From NCBI GenBank assembly GCA_001657315.1, contig LYSV01000004.1, forward strand, positions 37,818-101,817: a stretch of 64,000 bases of DNA, in the 5' to 3' direction. Shown in pieces: positions 49,837 to 59,251 of this stretch. The notes beneath the pieces are model-generated. The model ran no database searches and was not told where the DNA came from. It saw only the letters and a program-made list of their open reading frames with translations. Source of the stretch: Flammeovirgaceae bacterium BBD 1991-12 (GTDB taxonomy: Bacteria; Bacteroidota; Bacteroidia; Cytophagales; Cyclobacteriaceae). The position numbers and the translations under genes were made by a program. Numbering within the stretch: position 1 is the stretch's first letter; every line of letters begins with the position of its first letter.

Positions 49837-52128
49837 ATGTCAAAAGCACTGTTTCCATGGATCTTTTTGATGATCTCCTGGCTGAGCACTGCCGGCCAAA
49901 AAGTGGGACTGGTGCTAAGTGGTGGAGGGGCTAAGGGTCTGGCTCATCTGGGGGTGATAAAGGCGTTGGAGGAAAACGGGATCCCTATCGACTACCTGGT
50001 GGGTACTTCCATGGGAGGGATTATCGTGGGCTGCTATGCAGCCGGATACTCTGCTGCTGAAATAGAGGAGATCGTACTATCGGATGATTTCAGCCGGTGG
50101 GTGAACGGGGAGTTTGAAAAGGGCTTCAATTACTACTACAGCAAGGAAGATCCCAATTCTGAATTTTTGTCGCTCCAGCTCTCTCTGGATTCTATATTAA
50201 ATGCCGCCGTCACCTCCACCATTGCCAATGACGTATCGCTGAACTTCGCCCTTGCAGAAAAATTTGCCACTCAATCTGCCAAGGCTAACTATAACTTTGA
50301 CAGCCTTTTCGTCCCCACGCGCATTATTGCCTCGGAGATCTTTACACAAAATGAGGAGGTCATTGACACCGGCTCACTGGGCAATGCCCTGCGGGCCACG
50401 TTGTCCGTCCCTTTTTTTTACAAGCCCATACGATTTAATGGAAAGTACCTGTTCGACGGTGGCATTTACAACAATTTCCCGGTTGATGTGGCGATCAGGG
50501 AATTTAATCCTGATGTGATCATTGGCTCTAATGTGTCTTCAAAGGTGTTTGAGGAGTATCCCTATGAGGAGGACGATAAGCTGATCAACAGTTCCCTGTT
50601 ATTTATGCTGCTGGATAAATCAGATCCTGAGCACATCCCCGAATCCGGAGTCTATCTGGAACCAGACCTGGATGGTTACACTGCCTTTGATTTCAATAAG
50701 GTAAGGGCGCTGATCGACAGCGGATATGTCAGGACAATATCCAGCATGGACGAGATCAAATCAAAAGTAAGCCGGAGGGTCTCTGTAGAGGAGCTGGCCC
50801 GGAAACGATCCGTATTTAAAAATGATCAGGTGCCTCTGGAGTTTTCTGCCATTGATTTTCATGGTTTTAACTCAAAACAGCGCAAATACATCAGACATAT
50901 ATTCCGGCAAAAGGAAGGACAAAAAATGTCCTTCCAGGATATAAAAAAGGGATATTTCAGGCTCATGTCAGAGGAATATTTCCGGACCATATATCCGGAT
51001 ATTGTTTTTGATACTGGAGCGAGCGCCTACCGGCTTCAGGTTTATGGCAGGCCAGAGAATAACTTCAACATTAGTGTAGGTGGTGCCATAGCTTCAAGGA
51101 ATATAAGCCAGATCTACCTGGGGCTGGAACATTATTATTTTAATAACTACCTGCTCAAGAACAGCCTGAATTTCTATTCCGGCAGTTTCTATAAATCCGG
51201 TCAGATCAGAACACGACTGAACCTTCCCGCACTTGGTCAGTTTTTTATAGAATCAGAACTCACATACAACAACCGGGATTATCTGAGCGCTGATGATATT
51301 TTCCAACTGGAAAAGTCTCCGACCATACTGGAGCGGACAGACCGGAAATACGGGCTGAACATTGGATTTCCAATGGGTTCTAAATTCCGTGCCATCCTTA
51401 ACTGGGCATGGATAGACAATACGGACGAATTTACCAACCCGGGGAATTTCATTTCCACAGATACCCTGGACATACTTAATCTCGACGGCATGCGTACAGG
51501 CCTGGTGCTGGACAGGAACAATCTGAATCGCAGGCAATATGCCAACGAGGGCAAGTCTTTCAGGATCAGTTTTGATTTCTTCGATCTGAAGGAGCGGTAC
51601 CGGCCGGGTTCCACTTCCTCCGATCCGGAAACCTTTGCCGATCATCACTGGTTTAGGGTTAGAGCGGACCTGGAGCAGTATGTAAAGAAAGGAAAATACA
51701 GCACGGGCTATTATATTTCCGGGCTGGTTTCAAATCAACCCTTTTTCCTGAACCGCACTGCTACACTTGTAACGGCCCCTTCCTTCAATCCTTTGCAGGA
51801 CAGCCCTACACTGTTCATCGAAAGATTTCGTGGTCATAATTTTATAGCGGCTGGTATACGTAATGTCTTTTCCATAAAACCCAACCTGGACATCAGGCTG
51901 GAAGCCTATGGTTTCAAGGGATTTGAAACACTGGACAGGGATCAGGAAAATCCAATTGTATTTGGAGACTATGATAAGGTCTTTCTGGCTGGTACGGCAG
52001 GACTTGTATTGCACAGCCCGGTAGGCCCGGTAAGCCTTAGCGCCAATTACTATGATGATGATGAAACCCAGCTGGGGCTATTGATCCATGCGGGATTCCT
52101 GCTGTTCAACAGAAAGTCCATGGAATAA
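49837..52128 (+). CDS. patatin-like phospholipase with C-terminal outer-membrane barrel
   Basis: Start set at the ATG at 49837 (MSKALFPWIFLMIS), since the longer frame opens with TTG. After a signal peptide the patatin domain shows GGGAKGLAHLG oxyanion loop, GTSMGG with the nucleophile Ser58, and FDGGIYNNFP with the catalytic Asp. A linker with a POTRA-like segment (about 335-395) follows, then a beta-barrel region of about 350 residues of the BamA/Omp85 type ending in FLLFNRKSME. This is the plan of PlpD-type patatin autotransporters, which may release or display a lipase at the surface. Confidence 0.87.
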   Translation: MSKALFPWIFLMISWLSTAGQKVGLVLSGGGAKGLAHLGVIKALEENGIPIDYLVGTSMGGIIVGCYAAGYSAAEIEEIVLSDDFSRWVNGEFEKGFNYYYSKEDPNSEFLSLQLSLDSILNAAVTSTIANDVSLNFALAEKFATQSAKANYNFDSLFVPTRIIASEIFTQNEEVIDTGSLGNALRATLSVPFFYKPIRFNGKYLFDGGIYNNFPVDVAIREFNPDVIIGSNVSSKVFEEYPYEEDDKLINSSLLFMLLDKSDPEHIPESGVYLEPDLDGYTAFDFNKVRALIDSGYVRTISSMDEIKSKVSRRVSVEELARKRSVFKNDQVPLEFSAIDFHGFNSKQRKYIRHIFRQKEGQKMSFQDIKKGYFRLMSEEYFRTIYPDIVFDTGASAYRLQVYGRPENNFNISVGGAIASRNISQIYLGLEHYYFNNYLLKNSLNFYSGSFYKSGQIRTRLNLPALGQFFIESELTYNNRDYLSADDIFQLEKSPTILERTDRKYGLNIGFPMGSKFRAILNWAWIDNTDEFTNPGNFISTDTLDILNLDGMRTGLVLDRNNLNRRQYANEGKSFRISFDFFDLKERYRPGSTSSDPETFADHHWFRVRADLEQYVKKGKYSTGYYISGLVSNQPFFLNRTATLVTAPSFNPLQDSPTLFIERFRGHNFIAAGIRNVFSIKPNLDIRLEAYGFKGFETLDRDQENPIVFGDYDKVFLAGTAGLVLHSPVGPVSLSANYYDDDETQLGLLIHAGFLLFNRKSME

Positions 52129-52380
52129 ATACAACAATTTGTTAGTCATTGAAAATCAAAAAGATATATCTTGCCGAAAGATAAAACGGGAGTCCGTGGC
52201 ATGTGACAGCATTCACCTTGGTTGCAAGACAGGTTTTTCTGAGCCCAGTGAAATTTATGGCTCTTTCAAATCCCAAATAGATGCTGATCATGTCCCGGAT
52301 TTCAAGGTTCTGACTTGGAATCAATATGAAATTTTGAGTATGTTTACCATCCAGTAGCTATAATTATTATGTCATATTAT

Positions 52381-54402
52381 ATGAAGAAATTTTTACTTCC
52401 CTTACTTCCCGTTCTTCTTGCCGGGTCGATTATGGGACAAACCGTGCAGTGGGCCTCCAAAGTGATAGATTTTTCCTCTGAACTTACGCCTGTCCAGTAT
52501 TCCGCCAATCAACTGCTGGGCAAGCCCAATGTACTACCTGCCGGAGGTGAAAATCCCAATGCCTGGACCCCTGAAAGGGCCAATAAAAAGGAGTTTGTAA
52601 AGGTAGGCTTTGACAATCCTATTCAGATCAGGCAGGTGGCCATAGCTGAGTCCTACAATCCCAGCGCCATTTTCAAGGTGTACGCCTATGATGCTACTGA
52701 CAAGGAATATCTCATCAATACCTTTAGCCCCAGGACCATTCCACTGAAGGGTAGGATGCTCAACATTTTTATGGAGGAAACACCCTACCGCGTAACGGCG
52801 ATAAAGGTGGAGTTTGATGGAGCGGCTGTTCCTGAATACTACAGTATTGACGCTATTGCCATTTCAGATTCGGATATTCCCATTATCGCTCAGATCGATC
52901 TTCCTGAGTTCCTTAATCCGGAGATGGCCAAGGAGAGGCTGAGCGAGAATGTGAACAGTGAGTACCGCGAAATGAAGCCGTTGCTTTCTCCGGATGGCAA
53001 AACACTCTATTTTTCCAGGAGGAATCACCCCGGAAACGTAGGCGGAGTGAATGATGACGAAGATATCTGGTTTTCAGAACTGGACGAGAACGGAGAATGG
53101 AAGCTGGCTCAGAATATCGGAGAAACCCTGAACAATGCCGGTCCCAACTTTGTGAGCTCTGTAACCCCCGATGGAAAATCAGTGCTGCTGGTGTTGGGTA
53201 ACCAATACCTGGATAATGGTAAGATGCTGGCAGGGGTGAGTTTAAGCTCCAATGCAAGTGGAAGCTGGACAAAACCTGCAGCGCTGATCATTGAAAATGA
53301 CTATAACTACTCCGAGAAAGCCAACTTCTTTCTTGCCAATAACCGGAAGGTGCTGATCATGTCCGTGATGAGGGAGGACTCCAACGGGGGCCGGGACCTG
53401 TATGTCAGTTTTATGAAAGAAGACAGTACCTGGACTGAGCCACTCAATCTTTCGGATAAGGTAAACTCCGCCGGGGAGGAGTCATCGCCTTTTCTGGCAG
53501 CCGATGATAAAACGCTGTATTTCTCCTCTGATGGCTACAGCGGATTTGGAGGTAGTGATATATACATCTCCAAACGGCTGGACGATACATGGACAAACTG
53601 GTCCACCCCTGAAAACCTGGGACCTACCATAAATTCACAGTATGAGGATCTTTTCTTCAATATTCCAGGTAACAGTGATTTCGCCTATTATTCACAAGGT
53701 GTAAATGAGGATGATCTCGATATTTTCAGGGTGGCCATGCCAGTATTCAAGCGTCCTGATCCTGTGATCGTGGTCAAAGGAAAGCTACTGGACTCCAAAA
53801 CAGGTAAGCCGCTGGAGGCCAAGATCATTTACGAGAGATTATCCGATGGTAAGGAGATCGGTATTACATCTACCAATGCACAGACCGGTGAGTATGAATT
53901 ACTACTGCCTGCAGGTGAGAAATACGGGATACGGGCTGAATCTGAAGGCTACATGGCGCAAAACGAAAACATTGACCTTACTGATGTGACCGAAGCCAGT
54001 GACAGGCAGATCTCACAACGTGATCTGTACCTTGTACCCATTGAGAAAGAGGCTATGGTCGTTCTCAACAATGTTTTCTTTGATTTTGACAAAGCCATAT
54101 TAAAGAACGAATCCTTTCCTGAACTTGACAGGGTCTTTGAGCTGATGAACGAACGTGATGGCATGATGATCGAAATTTCAGGCCACACAGATAACACAGG
54201 TACGGAAAGTTATAACCTTGGCCTTTCAGAACGGAGGGCAAAGGCGGTAGTCGATTATTTAAATGGCAAGGGAATTGATAGTAAAAGGTTGAATATTAAG
54301 TATTTTGGAGAATCACAACCCGCTGCAGAAAATACGTCAAGAGAAGGCAGAAGGAAAAACAGAAGGGTTGAATTCAAAATTCTTAGTGAATCAACCTTAT
54401 AA
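52381..54402 (+). CDS. OmpA-family protein with WD40-like (PD40) repeats
   Basis: The ATG at 52381 starts a signal peptide (MKKFLLPLLPVLLAGSIMGQ); a second ATG four codons earlier is less typical. The mature protein has an N-terminal discoidin-like/unknown domain (to about 180), PD40 beta-propeller repeats (LLSPDGKTLYFSRR, FLAADDKTLYFSSDG), a carboxypeptidase-regulatory-like domain (about 475-560) and a C-terminal OmpA domain (ISGHTDNTGTESYNLGLS) that binds peptidoglycan. This layout resembles the PorE-type proteins of Bacteroidota without their TPR part. It is followed 2 bp later by another OmpA gene. Confidence 0.85.
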   Translation: MKKFLLPLLPVLLAGSIMGQTVQWASKVIDFSSELTPVQYSANQLLGKPNVLPAGGENPNAWTPERANKKEFVKVGFDNPIQIRQVAIAESYNPSAIFKVYAYDATDKEYLINTFSPRTIPLKGRMLNIFMEETPYRVTAIKVEFDGAAVPEYYSIDAIAISDSDIPIIAQIDLPEFLNPEMAKERLSENVNSEYREMKPLLSPDGKTLYFSRRNHPGNVGGVNDDEDIWFSELDENGEWKLAQNIGETLNNAGPNFVSSVTPDGKSVLLVLGNQYLDNGKMLAGVSLSSNASGSWTKPAALIIENDYNYSEKANFFLANNRKVLIMSVMREDSNGGRDLYVSFMKEDSTWTEPLNLSDKVNSAGEESSPFLAADDKTLYFSSDGYSGFGGSDIYISKRLDDTWTNWSTPENLGPTINSQYEDLFFNIPGNSDFAYYSQGVNEDDLDIFRVAMPVFKRPDPVIVVKGKLLDSKTGKPLEAKIIYERLSDGKEIGITSTNAQTGEYELLLPAGEKYGIRAESEGYMAQNENIDLTDVTEASDRQISQRDLYLVPIEKEAMVVLNNVFFDFDKAILKNESFPELDRVFELMNERDGMMIEISGHTDNTGTESYNLGLSERRAKAVVDYLNGKGIDSKRLNIKYFGESQPAAENTSREGRRKNRRVEFKILSESTL

Positions 54403-54404
54403 TA

Positions 54405-55088
54405 ATGCAAAATCTTAGAATCAGTATTACGTGCATGCTAATGCTTGCCGGCTTCTTGGGTTTTGGCCAAGAAGAGGCTACTCCCATTGCAGTAAGCGGC
54501 AAAATAGTGGACAAGTTTACCGGTGAGTCGGTAATAAGTAAAATAAAGTATGAGAGCCTGCCCCATGGCAGCAAAATCGGCGTTTTCAGGGGAGAAGCTT
54601 TTGAGTTCAGCATGGAAAACGGTCATGATTACGCTATGGTGGTGGAGGCAGAGGGGTATACTCCTTTTTTTTCAACCCTGAAAGTCCGTGAGGCACAGAA
54701 CGGCCGGATAGAAAAGGTGGTGGAGTTGATCCCAAAAGGCACGGATCAGCTTATCCGGCTGGACAGGCTTATCTTTGCTCTCGGAAAAGACGATATCACC
54801 GAGGCTTCTCATGAAGAACTTGACGAACTCGCAGCTATGCTGGATCAAAACAAGCAAATGACCATTCAGCTGGAGGGCCACACGGATTTCAGGGGGAATG
54901 CAAAGCAGAACATGAAACTCTCTGAAAGAAGGGTGCTTGCAGTGAAAAATTATCTGGTCAAAAAGGGAGTCTCCAAAAGAAGGATCAAAACAAAGGCATT
55001 CGGGGGGACCATGCCACTTTCAAGAGACAATGACGAGGAATCACGAGGTAAAAACAGGCGGGTGGAAGTCCGTATCCTTTCTCATTAG
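54405..55088 (+). CDS. small OmpA-family protein
   Basis: A 227-aa secreted protein (signal MQNLRISITCMLMLAGFLGFG) with a beta-rich middle that resembles the regulatory-like domain of the preceding protein, and a C-terminal OmpA domain (LEGHTDFRGNAKQNMKLSERR, ending GKNRRVEVRIL). The gene starts two bases behind the previous one and the two are probably co-transcribed; the second may be a partial duplicate of the first. Confidence 0.85.
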   Translation: MQNLRISITCMLMLAGFLGFGQEEATPIAVSGKIVDKFTGESVISKIKYESLPHGSKIGVFRGEAFEFSMENGHDYAMVVEAEGYTPFFSTLKVREAQNGRIEKVVELIPKGTDQLIRLDRLIFALGKDDITEASHEELDELAAMLDQNKQMTIQLEGHTDFRGNAKQNMKLSERRVLAVKNYLVKKGVSKRRIKTKAFGGTMPLSRDNDEESRGKNRRVEVRILSH

Positions 55089-55171
55089 TTATTGGTTATT
55101 GGGGTTATTCAGAGCGTAATGCTGAAAATAAAATGCACTTATAATTTTTTATTGCCAAATCAATAAGCACC

Positions 55172-56038
55172 CTAGCGGCTGGCCAGGGTAATTTTCAGAT
55201 CGAGCAGCCCGGCTAATTTATTGATATAATCTGATTTTGATTCAGCAGCAAGGGTAGGATCATCCAGTATAGTCTGAGTGAGGAGCATACCGAATTCATC
55301 CATGCGTGTATTGTTTCTAAACACAAAAGCTTTTTGAAGCAGATCTATAGCTTCACCAAACTCAGTATTATTATAGGCATTTACTGAAGCATTGTAATAT
55401 TGCAGCCCTATCAATCCACTTTGTGAGACCCTATCATTTATGTGGGTTTCAAATGCATATTGATCTTCGGATGACACTGTCGAGTTCCTCGCTTCAAACT
55501 CTTTTAGCCGTTCCTCTATTTCCTTTGGGTTCGTAACATATCCATAAATAGCATCTGTTGACTCTATTAATGCATTTCCCTTGGGTGTAACGACTGTAAT
55601 GTAGATATGATAATTGGTTTCAACTATTTCATACCCGATGCCAAGTCTTTCAAACAGCAAAGCATAAAGGGATGTGGCGGACAAGCAGTCATAGTTACCT
55701 GTCCTCAACATTTTACCAAAGGGGGTGAATTGCCGGTAACGTTTCAGAAACTTACGATGCGTTTTGTAAAAGACCGTGGAAACAAAATCCAACTGTGAAC
55801 GGTATTTACCCTGCTTTGCGGACAACTGACCGATAAAGTCCTCCATTTTTTCCGAAAAGTCTTCCTTTTCCTCAATTGAAACCATGGGATCGGCCATTAG
55901 AAGAGAAGAAAAAATGTCACTATCTGATAAAAAAACAGCTCTCTCAAATTCGGAATGGTAAGCTACCTCTTTTGTATTCTGGGCGCTTAATCCTACCGAA
56001 ACAATAAAAAAAAGACAAAAAAATAACTTCTTCGCCAT
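55172..56038 (-). CDS. secreted transglutaminase-like protein
   Basis: Start set at the ATG ending at 56038 (the codon before it is GTG). After a signal peptide (MAKKLFFCLFFIVSVGLSAQ), a papain-like transglutaminase core is visible: GNYDCLSATSLYALLFERLG with Cys118, ETNYHIYITV with His144, and IESTDA with Asp162. Many bacterial members are proteases or peptide-bond-forming enzymes. The remaining C-terminus is TPR-like (FGEAIDLLQKAFVF). It is divergently transcribed from the aldehyde dehydrogenase. Confidence 0.75.
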   Translation of the reverse strand: MAKKLFFCLFFIVSVGLSAQNTKEVAYHSEFERAVFLSDSDIFSSLLMADPMVSIEEKEDFSEKMEDFIGQLSAKQGKYRSQLDFVSTVFYKTHRKFLKRYRQFTPFGKMLRTGNYDCLSATSLYALLFERLGIGYEIVETNYHIYITVVTPKGNALIESTDAIYGYVTNPKEIEERLKEFEARNSTVSSEDQYAFETHINDRVSQSGLIGLQYYNASVNAYNNTEFGEAIDLLQKAFVFRNNTRMDEFGMLLTQTILDDPTLAAESKSDYINKLAGLLDLKITLASR

Positions 56039-56070
56039 CACTACCCTCCTTTCTACTTAACAAATATAAT

Positions 56071-56127
56071 ATTAAGTTAATATTAAATTAACATAAATCA
56101 AACTTTTGTTAACATTAAGTTAACATT
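56071..56127. promoter_or_regulatory. direct repeat of ATTAAGTTAA-YATT in the divergent promoter region
   Basis: ATTAAGTTAATATT (56071-56084) and ATTAAGTTAACATT (56114-56127) differ at one base and start 43 bp apart, about four helical turns. The second is embedded in GTTAAC-ATTAA-GTTAAC, two copies of a palindromic hexamer. The region lies between two divergent genes, so it is a plausible operator. Confidence 0.4.
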
Positions 56128-56169
56128 GAAATCTTAACTTCCCTATAGATCAAAACCAAACATGCCATT

Positions 56170-57597
56170 ATGAGCGATGACCCATCCCCGGATCCGCGTA
56201 TCAGCAGAGTATTTGACCTGCAAAAAGAGCACGCCAGGAAACTACGCACCGAAAGCCCTGCAAATCGTATTCAAAGACTGAAAGCACTGAAAAAATGGAT
56301 AGAAAAAAATGAATACTTAATTCAAAAAGCCATATACCGTGATTTTAAAAAGCCCGCCCTCGAGGTGGACATGTCTGATATCTATCCGGTGCTAACTGAA
56401 CTCAAAGACGCCTTGCATAATTTGAAAAAGTGGATGCGCAGCACTCCAGTGGACAGTTCAGTAGCATATTTCAGCACTACTTCACATATTAGGTATGAGC
56501 CCAGGGGCGTTTGTCTTATCATCGCTCCATGGAACTTCCCCTTCAATCTCACCATCGGACCATTGGTATCAGCCATTGCTGCCGGTAATACTATCATGAT
56601 CAAGCCTTCTGAGATGACGCCAAATACATCGGAAGTGATCGATAAAATGGTGGGGGAGATATTTAAGGAAGAAGAAGTAGCTGTATTTACGGGTGATGTG
56701 GAGGTTTCAAAAGAGTTGTTGAAGCTACCCTTTGATCATATCTTTTTCACAGGAAGTCCTGCGGTGGGGAAAGCCATCATGAAGGCGGCGGCTGAACACC
56801 TCACCTCAGTTACCCTGGAGCTGGGGGGCAAATCTCCTACGGTAGTAGACGCCAATGTAAATATCGGGGATGCTGCAAAAAAGATAGCCTGGGGTAAGTT
56901 TATGAATAACGGGCAAACCTGTGTAGCTCCTGATTATGTACTCATACATAAGTCAGTAAAAAAATCATTTATTGAAGCATTAAGGGATCAGACCGAAAAA
57001 ATGTTCAATGGCAAGGGCAATGACTTTGTCCAGTCTGAAGACTACGCACGCATCGTAAACGAGAGACATTACAAGCGGATACAGGAGTTGGTCCAGGATG
57101 CTGTAAAAAAAGGGGCATCAGTGGCATTTGGTAATGAAACCCGGGCAGAGGACAACTTTATCTCTCCTACCGTGCTTACTGACGTTTCTCCTGATACCGA
57201 AATCATGGAAGAGGAAATCTTCGGACCGGTACTGCCGGTGGTAGAATATGAAAACTTCGACGATGTGATCGATATTATTAACAGAAAACCAAAACCGCTG
57301 GCACTATACTATTTCGGCAGGTCCAAAAAGAGACGAAAGAAGCTGATATCCTCCACCTCGTCCGGAGGCGTTTGCATTAACGATTGTGTGCTTCATTTTG
57401 GCCATCCCAACCTGCCGTTTGGAGGAGTGAATAACAGTGGCATCGGCAAGTCGCACGGCAAATACGGTTTTCTGGCATTTTCCAATGAAAAGGCGGTGCT
57501 AAAACAACGCGTGGGCTTCACTACCACCAAAATGGTTTACCCACCCTACACCAAAAGGGTACGGTCCATTCTTCATCTGCTCAAGAGGTATTTTTAG
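56170..57597 (+). CDS. NAD(P)-dependent aldehyde dehydrogenase
   Basis: The 475-aa protein is a class-3-like aldehyde dehydrogenase: PWNFPFNL, FTGSPAVGKAIM as the cofactor-binding turn, TLELGGKSP with the general-base Glu217, NNGQTCVAPDY with catalytic Cys251, and EEEIFGPVLPV. The length matches the family, and the C-terminus has a hydrophobic patch (SILHLLKRYF) that in related fatty-aldehyde dehydrogenases helps membrane association. It would oxidise medium- or long-chain aldehydes; the exact substrate cannot be read from sequence. Confidence 0.9.
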   Translation: MSDDPSPDPRISRVFDLQKEHARKLRTESPANRIQRLKALKKWIEKNEYLIQKAIYRDFKKPALEVDMSDIYPVLTELKDALHNLKKWMRSTPVDSSVAYFSTTSHIRYEPRGVCLIIAPWNFPFNLTIGPLVSAIAAGNTIMIKPSEMTPNTSEVIDKMVGEIFKEEEVAVFTGDVEVSKELLKLPFDHIFFTGSPAVGKAIMKAAAEHLTSVTLELGGKSPTVVDANVNIGDAAKKIAWGKFMNNGQTCVAPDYVLIHKSVKKSFIEALRDQTEKMFNGKGNDFVQSEDYARIVNERHYKRIQELVQDAVKKGASVAFGNETRAEDNFISPTVLTDVSPDTEIMEEEIFGPVLPVVEYENFDDVIDIINRKPKPLALYYFGRSKKRRKKLISSTSSGGVCINDCVLHFGHPNLPFGGVNNSGIGKSHGKYGFLAFSNEKAVLKQRVGFTTTKMVYPPYTKRVRSILHLLKRYF

Positions 57598-57681
57598 GTC
57601 GAACGAAATCATCGTACGCTGGCCATCAACTTTTTGGTCTTTGCTGGCAATACTTCATTGCTGCCTGGCGTTAGATGCAAT

Positions 57682-58056
57682 ATGAGAAGAATATGCGGGT
57701 GGGTATTATTGTGTTGCATGGCCTGTCAGGATGATGTTGTACCTATGGGGAGCAGTGGCATGGCAGGCGAGTGGGAAATACAGTGGACTTTGGATGAAGA
57801 AAACGCCACCGGAGTATTGTACCTTGGTGATGATCACTCGGGTGAGATCCTCGCAGATAATCCTGTGAATTCAGCCCTTCTGCCGGGTAGCCACAAGGTC
57901 TGTATAACATGGGAAAGAACAAAAGGTCTTTTGAAGCTGGTGAGAATGGACAATAATTTTGAAATGGATTACACTATAGTTGAAGATACAGGTTCGTCTC
58001 TTCTCCTTACCTATACTGATGATATTCGGATCGTGCTGAACCGGCTGGATAAATAA
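57682..58056 (+). CDS. small lipoprotein, lipocalin-like domain possible
   Basis: Start chosen at the ATG at 57682, which begins a lipoprotein signal (MRRICGWVLLCCMACQDD); the longer frame would precede it with unrelated residues. The mature part of about 110 residues is beta-rich with GEWEIQWTLDEE near the start and a closing LLLTYTDDIRIVLNRL, resembling lipocalin-like/META-type small beta proteins of Bacteroidota, though I cannot assign the family firmly. It lies between the aldehyde dehydrogenase and a membrane protein on the same strand. Confidence 0.55.
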   Translation: MRRICGWVLLCCMACQDDVVPMGSSGMAGEWEIQWTLDEENATGVLYLGDDHSGEILADNPVNSALLPGSHKVCITWERTKGLLKLVRMDNNFEMDYTIVEDTGSSLLLTYTDDIRIVLNRLDK

Positions 58057-58088
58057 TAACAGAAAGTAATTCGCAACCCCCGGACAGG

Positions 58089-59108
58089 ATGAGTATCAAA
58101 ACCCTGAACATGCTGAACATCATTCTGATGATCCTGTCCTGTATGGTTGCATTTGTTCTGCCCTTTAAACTGTTTTTGTTCTCCTATGTGGTGTTGGGTC
58201 CGTTGCATTATCTCACAGAGATCAACTGGCTTAAACAACGGAATTATTTCACCCTGAATAAAAATGACTACCTGATATTATCCCTTCTTACTGCGCTCTT
58301 TTTTCTGGGTTACATTGCGGGGAGCTTCGCTTTCGAGCATTCCATACTCTACAATGCCGAATGGAAGGACAACAGAACCATTACGCTGACAGCTCATCTC
58401 TCTCATCTTGCTGTTTTTGTCGCCTTTCTTTGTGCTTTGGTGATGATCATATTCAGCTCAGCCCAGGCCCGGATATTAGGGATCCTTGCTGCATTGAGTA
58501 TTGCCCTGTTGTTTTACCGGGCACCGGCTTACGCCTATTTCATTGGATTTTTACCTACGTTGATCCATGTTGTTCTGTTTACAGCCGTTTTTATTCTGAA
58601 CGGATCCCTTAAGAGCAACAGCTCTTCGGGCCTGCTTTCCTTCGTGGTATTTGTTTCATGTATCGCGTCTTTCTTTTTTATCCCCTACAGCAATCCCGAC
58701 TACCGGATAACCGAAGATGTATGGAACAAGTATCTGAGCACGGGTATACATTTTATCAATGTAGAACTGATCTCCATCCTGGACCCTGCGGCAGGGAAAG
58801 ATATTTTCCTCTCGGATCTGGGCCTTGCCGTACAACGAATGGTCGCTTTTGCCTATACATATCATTATCTGAACTGGTTTTCAAAAACCTCCCTGATCAA
58901 ATGGCATCAGGTAAGCCGGAGAACCATGACAATAACGGCTACACTCTGGGTAGCGTCGGTGGCCTTGTATCTCTACTCATTCCCTGCAGGTGTCCTTGTG
59001 CTGTTGTTTCTCAGTACGCTCCATGTGATCCTTGAATTCCCGTTGAACCATAAAAGTATTATTGAGTTACCAGGATTATTGAAAATGAAAAAATTACCCT
59101 CACGATGA
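58089..59108 (+). CDS. polytopic membrane protein with conserved-looking histidines
   Basis: A 339-aa protein with about nine hydrophobic helices and no signal peptide. Several His/Tyr/Trp clusters occur at helix ends (GPLHYLTEINW, FAYTYHYLNWFSK, STLHVILEFPLNH), a pattern reminiscent of membrane-bound metal enzymes such as Brp/Blh carotenoid cleavage proteins, but the motifs do not match closely enough for a call. It follows a lipoprotein gene by 32 bp and is followed by the AsmA gene. Confidence 0.6.
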   Translation: MSIKTLNMLNIILMILSCMVAFVLPFKLFLFSYVVLGPLHYLTEINWLKQRNYFTLNKNDYLILSLLTALFFLGYIAGSFAFEHSILYNAEWKDNRTITLTAHLSHLAVFVAFLCALVMIIFSSAQARILGILAALSIALLFYRAPAYAYFIGFLPTLIHVVLFTAVFILNGSLKSNSSSGLLSFVVFVSCIASFFFIPYSNPDYRITEDVWNKYLSTGIHFINVELISILDPAAGKDIFLSDLGLAVQRMVAFAYTYHYLNWFSKTSLIKWHQVSRRTMTITATLWVASVALYLYSFPAGVLVLLFLSTLHVILEFPLNHKSIIELPGLLKMKKLPSR

Positions 59109-59251
59109 AAAAAAAGATCGAATTGATTTACAATCCCAGGTGTCTGTGGATCAACGCTTACGTAGTAGAAGCGATATTCGAAAACAAGGTAATGACCTAC
59201 TTGCAAGCAATTGTTTACTAACTTTACAGCGCGGTAAAAACATAGATCCTC

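Noticed and set aside
52088..52357. 89-codon plus-strand frame overlapping the end of the patatin gene
   Set aside because: It begins inside the patatin coding sequence in another frame and its product has no recognisable features; the 52129-52380 gap is better read as noncoding.
59105..59221. 38-codon frame starting in an ATGA overlap with the membrane-protein stop (MKKKIELIYNP...)
   Set aside because: The overlap is suggestive of coupling, but the product is too short and has no family, and the run of eight A residues makes chance likely. Kept as a weak possibility only.
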